64,000 bases of DNA from Pantoea sp. BAV 3049 (GCF_009765445.1 NZ_WHOY01000031.1:1631007-1695006); one strand, 5' to 3'; positions 31,810-40,063 are shown, counted from the stretch's first letter. Notes: generated from the letters alone by a model not told the origin. Translations and numbers: made by a program.

Positions 31810-31862
31810 ATCGACAAGCGTGGCTCCAGTAACGGTACCAATAAACCGATTTGGAGTAACTG

Positions 31863-32378
31863 ATGGAAAAAGTAACCGACCAGTATTCACCCGAAATTGC
31901 GCGGCACAAGCTCAATGCTTATTTTTCAGGCAATTTCATCATGCTTGACGTGATAAAGCGTTTGCAAAAATCAAGCCTGTGCGTATTTGCAGCCTTATGT
32001 GATGGAAAAACGATCACAACTGCAGGGTATGAAATTAATGCCGATTTTAGCGTTAAACGAGCATCTGCGGTCATTCACTCCTTGAAGCTGAAGAATCTCC
32101 CTGTCTCAACAAATTCCGTTTCAACGGGCTCTGATGTTGGTGGAATCACCAATCAGGCGGTTTTTTTCATCAGTAAAGAGGATCTTCATTCTCTGAAATC
32201 CGAACCGGAGGAGATTATGAGTAAATGTGCAAGGTTACACGCGCAACATAAACGTTCACATGCACAAAGGGACATTGCTCGTCTATGCAAGGAGTTTGGC
32301 AAGGAAGCGATACTTAAATTAGTCAACCAAGCTGCAGCCAACCCTAAGATGCCTCCTGATGGGATGAGTGCATGTTAA
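31863..32378 (+). CDS. winged-helix-like protein, first gene of TIR operon
   Basis: A 171-residue protein starting after TTGGAGTAACTG. Residues about 28-105 (VIKRLQKSSLCVFAALCDGK, then RASAVIHSLKLKNLPVSTNS) resemble the HTH_39-type winged helix, where a recognition helix precedes a short 'L-x-x-x-x-P-V-x-T' wing strand. The C-terminal third is basic and helical (ARLHAQHKRSHAQRDIARLC). It has no signal peptide. A DNA-binding role is inferred from this resemblance only. It is followed by the TIR gene after 81 bases and may be part of the same transcript. Confidence 0.5.
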   Translation: MEKVTDQYSPEIARHKLNAYFSGNFIMLDVIKRLQKSSLCVFAALCDGKTITTAGYEINADFSVKRASAVIHSLKLKNLPVSTNSVSTGSDVGGITNQAVFFISKEDLHSLKSEPEEIMSKCARLHAQHKRSHAQRDIARLCKEFGKEAILKLVNQAAANPKMPPDGMSAC

Positions 32379-32459
32379 TCGTGTTAGGGGCTGTTTGCCC
32401 CTTTTTACACTAACTACAATAGCTGGATATCAAGGATATTTAAGGAGAGATTAACATTT

Positions 32460-33431
32460 ATGGCTACCCTCGTTTTTTCCTATTCTCATGCAGATGAAGC
32501 CTTGCGTAACGAGCTCGAAACGCATCTCTCACCGTTAAAACGTATGGGAACAATCAGCGCGTGGCATGACAGACGTATTGCTCCTGGGCAGGAATTTGAG
32601 CATGAAATAGATCGCTATTTCGCCGAAGCCAATATTATTCTGCTGTTAGTCAGTAGCGACTTCATTGCATCGGATTATTGCTGGAATATTGAAATTAAGA
32701 ATGCAATGGCGCGGCATGAACGAGGGGAAGCGATAGTCATCCCTGTGATTTTACGCAATTGTGCTTGGCACAACCTTCCTTTTGGTAAGCTACTGGCCGC
32801 AACCAAAGATGGGAAACCGATTACTCAGTTTCCTAGTCATGATGACGGGTTTGTGCAGGTTGTTGATGCAGTATCAAAGGCTGCTGCCCGTATTGATACC
32901 AACAATTCAACCCAAGTGCCCCACGCTTCAACTTCATCAAAGGCTCAACTATCACCGTCGGTAAATACAGTTTTACAGCCCCGATCCAGCAACCTCTCGC
33001 TTCCAAAAACATTCAGCGATCTCGATAAAGATCGGGCTAGCCGTGAAGGTTTTGAGTATGTTGCACGCTATTTCGATAACTCTCTCTTCGAGCTAAAACA
33101 ACGCAACCCAGGTATAGAAGTGGAATTTCAACCGGTTGACTCCAGCGCGTTCACCTGCGCGATTTATTTACATGGTACCCGGACGGGGCAGTGTGGGGTC
33201 TGGCGTGGTGACAGACTCCATGGGGTAGGCTCAGTCTGTTTCAGTCATGACGGCATGGTTCGAAACAGCTACAACGAAAGTCTAAGTTTAGCGGATAACG
33301 GTCAGTCTCTGGGTTTTCGCACGATGATGGGGGTCACCGGAAACAGTCATAACACATTACTGACCAATGAAGGTATGGCAGAACATTTGTGGGATATGTT
33401 CTTCAAATCCGTAAAACAACGTATGTCCTGA
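32460..33431 (+). CDS. TIR-domain protein with conserved C-terminal domain
   Basis: A 323-residue protein behind AAGGAGA. The TIR domain covers 1-145: strand A is LVFSYSHADE, the BB-loop is WHDRRIAPGQEF, and the catalytic-type Glu78 lies in SDYCWNIEIKNAM, as in NAD-cleaving TIRs. A Ser/Pro-rich linker (150-185) leads to a domain of about 135 residues (SDLDKDRASREGFEYVARYF through SYNESLSLADNGQSLGFRTM) that I know only as a recurrent partner of bacterial TIR domains. A likely role is NAD depletion on infection or stress; this is inference from the family. No lesion is visible. Confidence 0.8.
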   Translation: MATLVFSYSHADEALRNELETHLSPLKRMGTISAWHDRRIAPGQEFEHEIDRYFAEANIILLLVSSDFIASDYCWNIEIKNAMARHERGEAIVIPVILRNCAWHNLPFGKLLAATKDGKPITQFPSHDDGFVQVVDAVSKAAARIDTNNSTQVPHASTSSKAQLSPSVNTVLQPRSSNLSLPKTFSDLDKDRASREGFEYVARYFDNSLFELKQRNPGIEVEFQPVDSSAFTCAIYLHGTRTGQCGVWRGDRLHGVGSVCFSHDGMVRNSYNESLSLADNGQSLGFRTMMGVTGNSHNTLLTNEGMAEHLWDMFFKSVKQRMS

Positions 33432-33447
33432 GGACCGGGAGGCAACA

Positions 33448-33771
33448 ATGGTACAACTCAATCTGGTAAAAGTACTGCTGTTGAGCAATGAACGCACCGG
33501 CGATGTCCGCTATGAGATTTTCTCGAAGGAAGGTGAAAATCCTGACTACCCGGAGAAAATCATCGTTTATCGTGAGGGAAATATCGGTGAGCATGGTGAG
33601 CGTGGCTGGATCAAGACTGACGATGTTATAAGTCTTGAACACTTGGGATTTCAAACCGGTAAGGGATTCCAGACAGCAATAACCTATCACATGCGCCCTG
33701 CACGAGATATATGTTCAGCAATAGCTGAATGCCGACAGCACTTTCAGGAAAAGTTTTGTTCTGATAGATAA
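33448..33771 (+). CDS. small protein of unknown function, third gene of TIR operon
   Basis: A 107-residue protein with a strong GGGAGG ribosome site, 16 bases after the TIR gene, so it is cotranscribed. The N-terminal half has beta-strand patterns (LNLVKVLLLSNERTGDVRYE, EKIIVYREGNIG) and the C-terminus is helical (ARDICSAIAECRQHFQEKF). I recognise no family. Close coupling to the TIR gene suggests a regulator, inhibitor or trigger for it. Confidence 0.55.
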   Translation: MVQLNLVKVLLLSNERTGDVRYEIFSKEGENPDYPEKIIVYREGNIGEHGERGWIKTDDVISLEHLGFQTGKGFQTAITYHMRPARDICSAIAECRQHFQEKFCSDR

Positions 33772-34311
33772 TAAGGGTCTTGTAAAGCACACTTGTGTTC
33801 AGTTCTTTCGCGGAAAAGTCGGGAGTTATTGATTTCTGCTCTTGTAATCAGCTCAGCATCACAGTGAGCACCAACATCAAAGAAGACGTTAAGAAGAGGT
33901 AGCTACAACGCTGATATTCAACGGAATGAGCATCAATCCGATAAGGATCTGAAACGTATAAAGACAGCTGCAGGAATACAATACAGATCACGCGGGTCTT
34001 ACAAGCTGACAGCCATTATTCAAGACCAATGTCGCAGCAGTAATTGAGTTGCCAACTGGATTCTTTAATACTGTAAATGCCCGTCCCACATGAAGCACAG
34101 TATTTATCCCCACTGTAATGAGCACTGCACTAGACACAGTACCAGGAGCTTGTTATCACCGGTACATCCAATCCGTCGATAATGCTGCGTAACTTTCTGT
34201 GGCGAGTTTCCGCGTTGACTTCCGGATCCAGATGGGCACAGCTCGACAGGTCGATACCGCAAATGACCCTGACCCCGAATATGCTCCAGTCATAATCAGG
34301 AATAACCGGCC
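33772..34311. other. 540-base gap with no convincing gene
   Basis: The stretch lies between the TIR operon and the IS3 remnant. Many short frames are broken by stops. A 68-codon minus frame at 34130-34336 that overlaps the end of the IS remnant has no recognisable motif. No terminator with a T tract is obvious after 33771. Likely decayed DNA. Confidence 0.45.
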
Positions 34312-34956
34312 TCATGTTGGTTGCACATTCTGGCAACCGGCAGATTTCCCGGCGAATTCAGATGGGGTCATCCAGCCCAGTGCAGAATGGGGACGACTCT
34401 GGTTATAGTGTATGCGCCAGGCCTCGATTTTGCACCGGGCATCCTCCAGGGACATGAACTAGTTCTCGTTCAGACATTCCTGCCTTAACCTGCCGTTGAA
34501 AGACTTCACGGTCGCATTGTCCGTCGGTGTGCCCGGGCGTGAGAAGTCAATGCGGATACTCCGTTCATACACCCACCTGTCCAGCATTTTCCCTGCAAAT
34601 TCAGAACCATTATCTGTTTTCAGCAACTGAGGTAAGGGCCGTCTGAGCGCGATGCTGTTCAGCATTTCTGCCACTTCTGTTGAACGTAAATTCTGGCCCA
34701 CGCAAATTCCCGGGCATTCACGTGTGAACAAATCGATTATCGTCAGCAGGCGCAATCGCCTTCCGTCAAACAGCGCATCAGAGACAAAGTCCATGCCCCA
34801 GACGTGATTCGGATACAGCCCCTGAAGCTGCGGTTGTCGGCGCTGTGCGGATTTATTGCGGCGTGGCCGTTTGAGGCGTAGCGACAGCCCCTGTTCGCTG
34901 TAAAGCCGGTAAATCCTTTTGTGGTTATCACGCCAGCCTTCCCGCCTGAGCATCAC
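34312..34956 (-). pseudogene. IS3 orfB transposase, truncated with internal stop
   Basis: The DDE residues are still visible: GMDFVSD, KTDNGSEFAG and GRLRQECL. After LNEN a TAG at 34456-34458 replaces what is usually a Trp codon (TGG), and the frame then continues FMSLEDARCKIEAWRIHYNQ to the natural end at 34312. The N-terminal region is deleted. The transposase cannot be functional. Confidence 0.8.
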
Positions 34957-35163
34957 AGTTTCTTCAGACGCAGGTTTTCCTCTTCCAGCTGCCGCATGTG
35001 TTTGAGTTCAGACGGGGAAATTCCACCGTATTTCTTGCGCCAGGTGTAAAACGTGGCATCGGAGATACCCAGCTTGCGGCAGACATCCGGCACGGACGTC
35101 CCCAGCTCGGCCTGCTTCAGGGCAAAGACAATCTGCTCTTCGGTGAATCGTGACTTTTTTCAT
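34957..35163 (-). pseudogene. IS3 orfA, frameshifted at its start
   Basis: The ATG at 35163 is followed by six A residues and then reads out of frame. With one A fewer it reads MKKSRFTEEQIVFALKQAEL and continues through an HTH (VPDVCRKLGISDATFYTWRK) to LEEENLRLKKL. In the correct frame a stop codon lies directly upstream, so no intact OrfA can be made from this ATG. Confidence 0.75.
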
Positions 35164-35351
35164 TGGCACCACCTCTGTTCAGGATTAGTGACAGATATTT
35201 GTCTTTCCCGTTATCTAATACGGAAATGAGAGTCAAGAAAACTTCAAAGTTGGGCAAAAATCTTAATTTACCTTCTGAGGATCTCCGACATTTACAGATG
35301 CTTTTACAAGGGTATGATTTGCCTCAGGACAACCACACAAGGAACGTTACC

Positions 35352-36194
35352 ATGGCAGCATTACAATTCCCCTGTACCATTTTTGAAACCCAGAAACGGA
35401 TGGATGATTACAGCGCCACTGACATGCAGTGTGGTGACCTGTCCGAAGCACAGCTCAAGTCGCATTATCATCTGGTGGATGTTTCTACCCGGGTGAACCC
35501 TTACACGTTGACAAAAATCACCCCATTCGGCCAGCCACAGTCGATGTTCTATGGTTCGCATGGCGAGGGCAGGAAAATTACCTCTCAGGAGTGCGTCAGC
35601 ATCTTGTTTGACGAGTTCCGTCACCTGTCCCGACCGTTCGCCACTTATGGCCCTTATCGGCACTTGATCGAAAAGATGATTACCCATATGCAGATTGGCA
35701 ATGGCATACCTTTCCTGGATGTATCATTGGATAGCGCTTTGAAAGAACATGTCATCTGTGACAAAACAGATAATAGTACCCTATTGAGAATAAAAAACAC
35801 ATTAGAAGAAAATATAAACTGGGAGAAAAGCCTTTATCCAGATGAGAAAAAAGAAAATTTTAAAGAGATTATATCTGGAGGGAGGTTGCCTAAATTTGAC
35901 AGGTTTCAGGATAATTTTAACGGAACGGGAATAACTGTTCATGATACATGGGCAACACACATTGCTATTAAATCTTTACAGATTAATAATGATCGTTATC
36001 GTGCAGTTGTGCATTACAAAGTACAGGATCATTTTGGTCTGGATGGTGATGATATTTCGAAATTTAAATTTAACCAATTTCGTTTTTTTCGGATATGGTT
36101 TGTACTTCAGAGATTCAATCAGTTTGGCTTCAAACCATTCATGACTAATATGAATGCCACCATTGAATTTAACGGGAGCCGAAATGGCAGGTAA
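35352..36194 (+). CDS. DUF3289 (YPO3983-type) family protein
   Basis: The ATG at 35352 with AAGGAACG upstream gives 280 residues, the usual family length; the frame is open further upstream (ATG at 35226, TTG at 35163), possibly a remnant of another gene. Conserved phrases are DYSATDMQCGDLSEAQLKS, VNPYTL, MFYGSHGEGRKITSQECVSI and LFDEFRHLSRPF. The biochemical role is unknown. Family members in Yersinia and Erwinia relatives often neighbour type VI secretion or toxin islands. The following DUF943 gene starts 11 bases before its stop, so the two are coupled. Confidence 0.75.
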   Translation: MAALQFPCTIFETQKRMDDYSATDMQCGDLSEAQLKSHYHLVDVSTRVNPYTLTKITPFGQPQSMFYGSHGEGRKITSQECVSILFDEFRHLSRPFATYGPYRHLIEKMITHMQIGNGIPFLDVSLDSALKEHVICDKTDNSTLLRIKNTLEENINWEKSLYPDEKKENFKEIISGGRLPKFDRFQDNFNGTGITVHDTWATHIAIKSLQINNDRYRAVVHYKVQDHFGLDGDDISKFKFNQFRFFRIWFVLQRFNQFGFKPFMTNMNATIEFNGSRNGR

Positions 36195-36663
36195 AGGAAT
36201 AAAAATCATCATAGCGTTATATTTGCTGGGAGGGTGTTTGGTTGGATACACCCTCTGGTCATCATTGCGACCTGTTGAAATCGTTGCAATACACAATAGA
36301 AGTAGTGGCTTTAGCGATGTTTTGGTCAGAAATTTTCCTTTTACTGATAAGGGTAAAATAAATTGGTGGCTAAAAAATAAAGATACCCTTAAAGATAAAT
36401 ACAATATCCCTGCGCCGGAGAGCGATGGTTCATTTAATATTACATTCTGGTTGTTTGGGGAAGGTTATATGGAGGAGGGTAAACATGACAGACTTTGCTT
36501 TGACGAGATGAAATCTAAGGAAAATTGCATTGAAAAAGATGCTGCTTTTTCTGTCAGTAACAGCATTAACCTGGGAACTTTTTTCACCGTATATGATGGT
36601 AAGTATCAGTTGAAAAAAAATGGGAGCATAGTTAAGTTAGATAATAAATTAGAGGCTAAATGA
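36184..36663 (+). CDS. DUF943 family membrane-anchored protein (copy 1)
   Basis: The ATG at 36184 gives 159 residues. One N-terminal membrane helix (IIIALYLLGGCLVGYTLW) is followed by the family signature RPVEIVAIH, VRNFPFTDKGKINWWLKN and DRLCFDEMKSKENCIEKD. The C-terminal domain should face the periplasm, with paired Cys residues. The function is unknown. Its 11-base overlap with the DUF3289 gene suggests a protein pair, perhaps toxin and immunity; this is inference. Confidence 0.8.
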   Translation: MAGKGIKIIIALYLLGGCLVGYTLWSSLRPVEIVAIHNRSSGFSDVLVRNFPFTDKGKINWWLKNKDTLKDKYNIPAPESDGSFNITFWLFGEGYMEEGKHDRLCFDEMKSKENCIEKDAAFSVSNSINLGTFFTVYDGKYQLKKNGSIVKLDNKLEAK

Positions 36664-36794
36664 TAGAAACATACTCTCATCTGCCATACTGCTGTCGCAG
36701 TACGATACCGAGGTTATCCTGATAAGAATAGCCTAATCACTGTCATGCCCCTCTAATTTCTGGTAACGTAAAATCTACAGGAACGAACTGGAAA

Positions 36795-37184
36795 ATGATT
36801 AAACGTTTTATTATCCTGATGGTTATCGCTATTTTTGTCGATGCTACATGGTATATGTTAAGGCCTGTCAGGATTGTTGCGGTACATGATGGTAACACTA
36901 TAATAGTCGAGAACTTCCCACTTTTAAAAAGCCGACAGATTGCCTGGTGGGAGGAAAATAAAAAAATGATTAAAGATAAATATGATATCCCATTGGCAGA
37001 CAAAGATGGGTACTATGCCATTTATATTCAGGGGTTTGGGGATGGATATCGTATGGATAGCCAGTTGGATCAGGACTCTGACTTGTTGTGTTTTAAAGAT
37101 ATGCCTGAAAAAGCTAATTGCATTGAGAAAGATCCTCTTTTGACTGTAGGTAACGCCCGAAATGCGCCAAATTATTTCGAGTGA
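36795..37184 (+). CDS. DUF943 family membrane-anchored protein (copy 2)
   Basis: A 129-residue paralogue of the preceding gene. It has the same plan (helix FIILMVIAIFVDATWYML, then RPVRIVAVHDG, VENFPLLKSRQIAWWEENKK and LLCFKDMPEKANCIEKD) but is shorter at the C-terminus. It is separated from copy 1 by 131 bases. Sequence divergence between the copies is large, as expected of an orphan immunity-like gene rather than a recent duplication. Confidence 0.75.
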   Translation: MIKRFIILMVIAIFVDATWYMLRPVRIVAVHDGNTIIVENFPLLKSRQIAWWEENKKMIKDKYDIPLADKDGYYAIYIQGFGDGYRMDSQLDQDSDLLCFKDMPEKANCIEKDPLLTVGNARNAPNYFE

Positions 37185-37286
37185 GCCATCGTAATATTGA
37201 TATATTATCTCACTGTTCTAATAAGAATTATGAGAACGAAAGAGGCGGCTCACCCCTGATTACGACCCTGAGTAAGCCGCTCATAC

Positions 37287-37631
37287 TCAAACCCGTCTTC
37301 CACCTATAACTTCAATAAATTCTTGTATCTGACGCTGCTTGCGGGCTGAGAATTTACAAGCTTGTCGCAATGACTTCATCAGCTCCGACTCTTCAGGTTT
37401 TTCCGGCTCAGGCTGACGGCTGGTGATCACCAGACAGCCTTCCATCACACGTACATCCACCTGAGTGCCAATGCCGAAACCGGCTGCTGCCATCCATTTA
37501 CCCTTGAGGTTTAGCGATGGGATCTTCTCATAATCTGGGAAGGTGCTCGCATAGCTCACTTTTATCCGGTGTGCTGCGTGGCTTATCACTTCTTTCAGAT
37601 CGGTATCTGCACTACAATCTCGCTCAGCCAT
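37287..37631 (-). CDS. SymE-family type I toxin-like protein
   Basis: The ATG at 37631 with AGGA nine bases upstream gives 114 residues; an in-frame start at 37685 is less likely. The SymE signature is [20 protein letters not shown], then [20 protein letters not shown], an AbrB-like swapped-hairpin fold. In E. coli SymE is an SOS-induced protein that condenses nucleic acids and is silenced by the antisense RNA SymR. A LexA-like box lies upstream here. The C-terminus ([20 protein letters not shown]) extends beyond the core. An antisense RNA could not be verified. Confidence 0.75.
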   Translation of the reverse strand: MAERDCSADTDLKEVISHAAHRIKVSYASTFPDYEKIPSLNLKGKWMAAAGFGIGTQVDVRVMEGCLVITSRQPEPEKPEESELMKSLRQACKFSARKQRQIQEFIEVIGGRRV

Positions 37632-37706
37632 AATAACTAGTCCTGTAGTTGCTGTGGTTAGCGGTGTGGATGTGTTCCCGCACATTCACATCGCGATTAA
37701 ATGACC

Positions 37707-37722
37707 CTGTTATTATAACCAG
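37707..37722 (-). promoter_or_regulatory. LexA-like box upstream of the SymE gene
   Basis: CTG and CAG with exactly ten bases between them (TTATTATAAC) match the LexA core CTG-N10-CAG, with an A/T-rich centre and TA after the right half. It lies 76 bases before the SymE start, where SOS control is expected from the E. coli homologue. Confidence 0.45.
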
Positions 37723-37844
37723 TAACTAAAGTCATATCAGGCGTGAATCAATTCTAGTTCTAAAACTATTAAGCCGATCGCAAATTTAATGAAAAACATG
37801 AAAGGTTAAAATAACGATTTTTTCAGGTTTAAATATGTACTATT

Positions 37845-38432
37845 TCAGCGAGTCTTTTTCAACACTGCATTCAACCAGGATTCCGAACCCCGACCTGGCC
37901 GTAAATCTCCGGTCCTCCACATATCGATGATATTCAATTTATCATTCAATCCCGCAGTGAACCTTTGCAACCCGGCCTCATCCATATCAGTAAACAAGCG
38001 CCCATCCTTCTCCCGCTCGCCATTCCCGTATTTAAACGACAAATACCAGACCCCACCCAGCTTCAACGCCCTTGCCAAAAGCGCCATAACTTCAGACAAC
38101 TCCTGCTCAGGAACATGCAGCAGGGAAGCGCAGCACCAAATCCCGTCATACCTCTCAACGGCGCTAACCTCCTGAAGCCGCATCAACTCCACAGGTTTCC
38201 CCGTTAACAATTTCGCCCGCTCAACCAGTTCCGCTGAAGCATCAAACGCCTCAACCTCAAAGCCTATTTCACTGAATGCTTTGATATCGCGGCCAGAGCC
38301 ACAACCTGCATCCAGAATCCGCGCACCTGGCTGCATATGAGCGATAAAAGGCTGATACAACGCAGACATATCGACATGCACTGTATCCTCATAAAACCGC
38401 TGTGCGTTTCGCTGGTAGTAGTCGTCATTCAT
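37845..38432 (-). CDS. class I SAM-dependent methyltransferase
   Basis: A 195-residue protein. The start at 38432 (MNDDYYQRNA) shares its A with the stop of the HNH gene (TGATG), so the two are coupled. Motif I is ILDAGCGSGRDI and the acidic loop-2 residue is in EAFDAS. GIWCCASLLHVP occupies the motif IV region; there is no DNA-methylase NPPY/DPPY motif, so a small-molecule, protein or RNA substrate is more likely than DNA. Together with an HNH nuclease it may form a two-gene defence or modification module; this is inference. Confidence 0.8.
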   Translation of the reverse strand: MNDDYYQRNAQRFYEDTVHVDMSALYQPFIAHMQPGARILDAGCGSGRDIKAFSEIGFEVEAFDASAELVERAKLLTGKPVELMRLQEVSAVERYDGIWCCASLLHVPEQELSEVMALLARALKLGGVWYLSFKYGNGEREKDGRLFTDMDEAGLQRFTAGLNDKLNIIDMWRTGDLRPGRGSESWLNAVLKKTR

Positions 38433-39445
38433 CAGAAAATCCCGTCTCCTTGTACGGTGGGCTCCCATTCATGCAACAGCGTATTTTTGGCCGTCTGCCA
38501 GCTTTGTTGCAGGAAATTATGCCTCAGCGTCGGCGTATTGCCTGTCTGCCGGATCAACGTTTCGCGCAGGGGCAAATGGCTGTTAATAAAATACTCGTTC
38601 CGGTCATAAAGGCGTTCAAGCCATTTAATCTCAGGGACTTGGGCAAATTTTCCCTTAGCGCCACGATTACACTCCTGGCAGGCCAGCACCAGGTTCCAGA
38701 CGCCGTCCAGGTTGCTGAGGCTGTCATTCAGGATAAAGGGCAGAAAGTGATCGACGTCAGCCAGACCTTCCTCTCCCGCAGCCACGCTGATTGGGCGGTA
38801 GCAGTAAAAGCAGTAGCCTTTCTGATAGCCGTTCAGGCTGTTGCGGCAACTGGTGATCGTGATGCGCCTGTTGTTCCTGCGGCTGAAGAGCATCTTGCTC
38901 TCGCTATCGTATTCAACGGCGATCAGGTTACGCGATACGCCCATCGCCCAGGCCTCTTCCACCAGACGCCAGCGCGCATCGGTTTCCTGAATCAGGTTGG
39001 GGAACTGATCGTTTTCGGTAAGGTAGTAGTAATTGTCGGTCAGGCGAATGCCTTTTTCCGTTTTGCGCTCGTCCAGAAAAAAGCGCTTGCCGATCTCAGC
39101 CTGATTAACATTATGGAAAGCATCAATCACGTTGGCAAAGCCCCGTTTCACGGTAATGCCAGTCAGCTGTTCTTCGCTAATCTCACCGTTATTGAACTGC
39201 ATGCAGGCGTCCAGAAACTGGCTTCGCTTGCTGGTGATTTGCTTTGGGGCCTGTTTCAGATGAGCACACAGATGGCGGGCAAAAGGGGCGGCCAGCGCCT
39301 CAAGGGTTATCAGGTCATTTCCCGGCTGCTTCAGGTCGTACAGCGCATGGGCGAGGGCGAATTTATAGGAGGCGACATTCTTGCCAAAAAGGATCACCCC
39401 GCGCCAGTAGTGCTCGAGTTTGGGATCGGCCTGATAAAAACGCAT
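38432..39445 (-). CDS. HNH endonuclease domain protein
   Basis: A 337-residue protein. The HNH domain sits at residues 212-266: C212-x-x-C215, Asp232-His233 (ADVDHFLP), Asn251 (VWNLVLAC), and C256-x-x-C259-Asn260 (CQECNRG). This is a zinc-stapled nuclease with all metal and catalytic residues present. The N-terminal 200 residues are mostly helical and not recognised; they may sense or bind the substrate. It is cotranscribed with the methyltransferase. There is no signal peptide, so it acts in the cytoplasm. Confidence 0.85.
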   Translation of the reverse strand: MRFYQADPKLEHYWRGVILFGKNVASYKFALAHALYDLKQPGNDLITLEALAAPFARHLCAHLKQAPKQITSKRSQFLDACMQFNNGEISEEQLTGITVKRGFANVIDAFHNVNQAEIGKRFFLDERKTEKGIRLTDNYYYLTENDQFPNLIQETDARWRLVEEAWAMGVSRNLIAVEYDSESKMLFSRRNNRRITITSCRNSLNGYQKGYCFYCYRPISVAAGEEGLADVDHFLPFILNDSLSNLDGVWNLVLACQECNRGAKGKFAQVPEIKWLERLYDRNEYFINSHLPLRETLIRQTGNTPTLRHNFLQQSWQTAKNTLLHEWEPTVQGDGIF

Positions 39446-39736
39446 GCAGGGTCCTGTTTTGTGAGGCTGCTCGTAAAAATCAACGTAACAGGATCACATA
39501 ACAAAACTCGTCGGTTGTAAACCGAAAAGGCTCAAAGTCTGGCCAACTTTTATTGGCCATCACTATCACTGTAAAGCTATAGCCTCACTAAAATTTAGTC
39601 ACCGGAACCTCGTATTATTTCGAAATCTGGCAATCCTGGATTGCAATCTTCTCTCGCCTCACAATCTCTGGCAGAGACGCTGGATAGCGTTTAGCCGCAT
39701 CGCTAAGATAGCTTCGGAATTCTTCAAAGGGACTTG

Positions 39737-40063
39737 ATGAAAATGAAAATTTCTACCGCGCTTGTCATCATGCTGCTTCTTTCAGGCTGTGAGCTGAACG
39801 ATCCCCGGCCAAAGGTTTACCCGGCTCAGGTCTCGCTGATAAACAACAACGTTTGTATGTCAGTTCCTGCGGAAAAGGGGGAGTTTATCGTCTCGTTAAA
39901 TATCGAGAGTCAGGAGAAAGAGAAGTCACTCCGTAAACACTTCACTGATGGCTCTCACCCTGTTTATATCTTGCCGGAACAATGTATCCCTCTCTATGGT
40001 TATCAGTTTGAGGCTGACCGCCCCTATGGCCTGTCCATACAGCTTGAAAAGAGGACAGATTAA
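39737..40063 (+). CDS. putative type VI secretion immunity periplasmic lipoprotein (copy 1)
   Basis: A 108-residue protein starting at the ATG at 39737 after AAAGGGACTTG. The signal peptide ends in the lipobox LLLSGC. The mature part is a small beta domain with VSLINNNVCMSVPAEKGEF and SHPVYILPEQCIPLYGYQFE, the two Cys likely in a disulfide. It is clearly related to the lipoprotein at 40809, and both flank the HExxH peptidase gene. The immunity role is known for the family only by association. Confidence 0.65.
   Translation: MKMKISTALVIMLLLSGCELNDPRPKVYPAQVSLINNNVCMSVPAEKGEFIVSLNIESQEKEKSLRKHFTDGSHPVYILPEQCIPLYGYQFEADRPYGLSIQLEKRTD

Larger units (their letters stand above)
34312..35163 (-). 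mobile_element. IS3-family insertion sequence remnant
   Basis: About 850 bases hold degraded orfA and orfB of an IS3-family element, shorter than the usual 1.2-1.3 kb. Between the orfA end (LEEENLRLKKL) and the orfB segment beginning MLRREGW the usual N-terminal part of OrfB is missing, an internal deletion of roughly 250 bases by comparison with typical IS3 transposases. Terminal inverted repeats and target duplication were not identified. Confidence 0.8.

Noticed and set aside
34130-34336. 68-codon minus-strand frame beside the IS3 remnant
   Set aside because: No ribosome site or motif; it overlaps the transposase 3' end in another frame and is probably chance.
34956-35163. Programmed frameshift as explanation for the orfA lesion
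   Set aside because: IS3 elements shift frame near the end of orfA, not directly after its start codon, and here the A tract displaces the frame at codon 2-3.
38402-39520. 372-codon plus-strand open frame
   Set aside because: Antisense to the HNH gene, which has conserved CxxC, DH and CxxCN residues; the plus frame has no recognisable domain.
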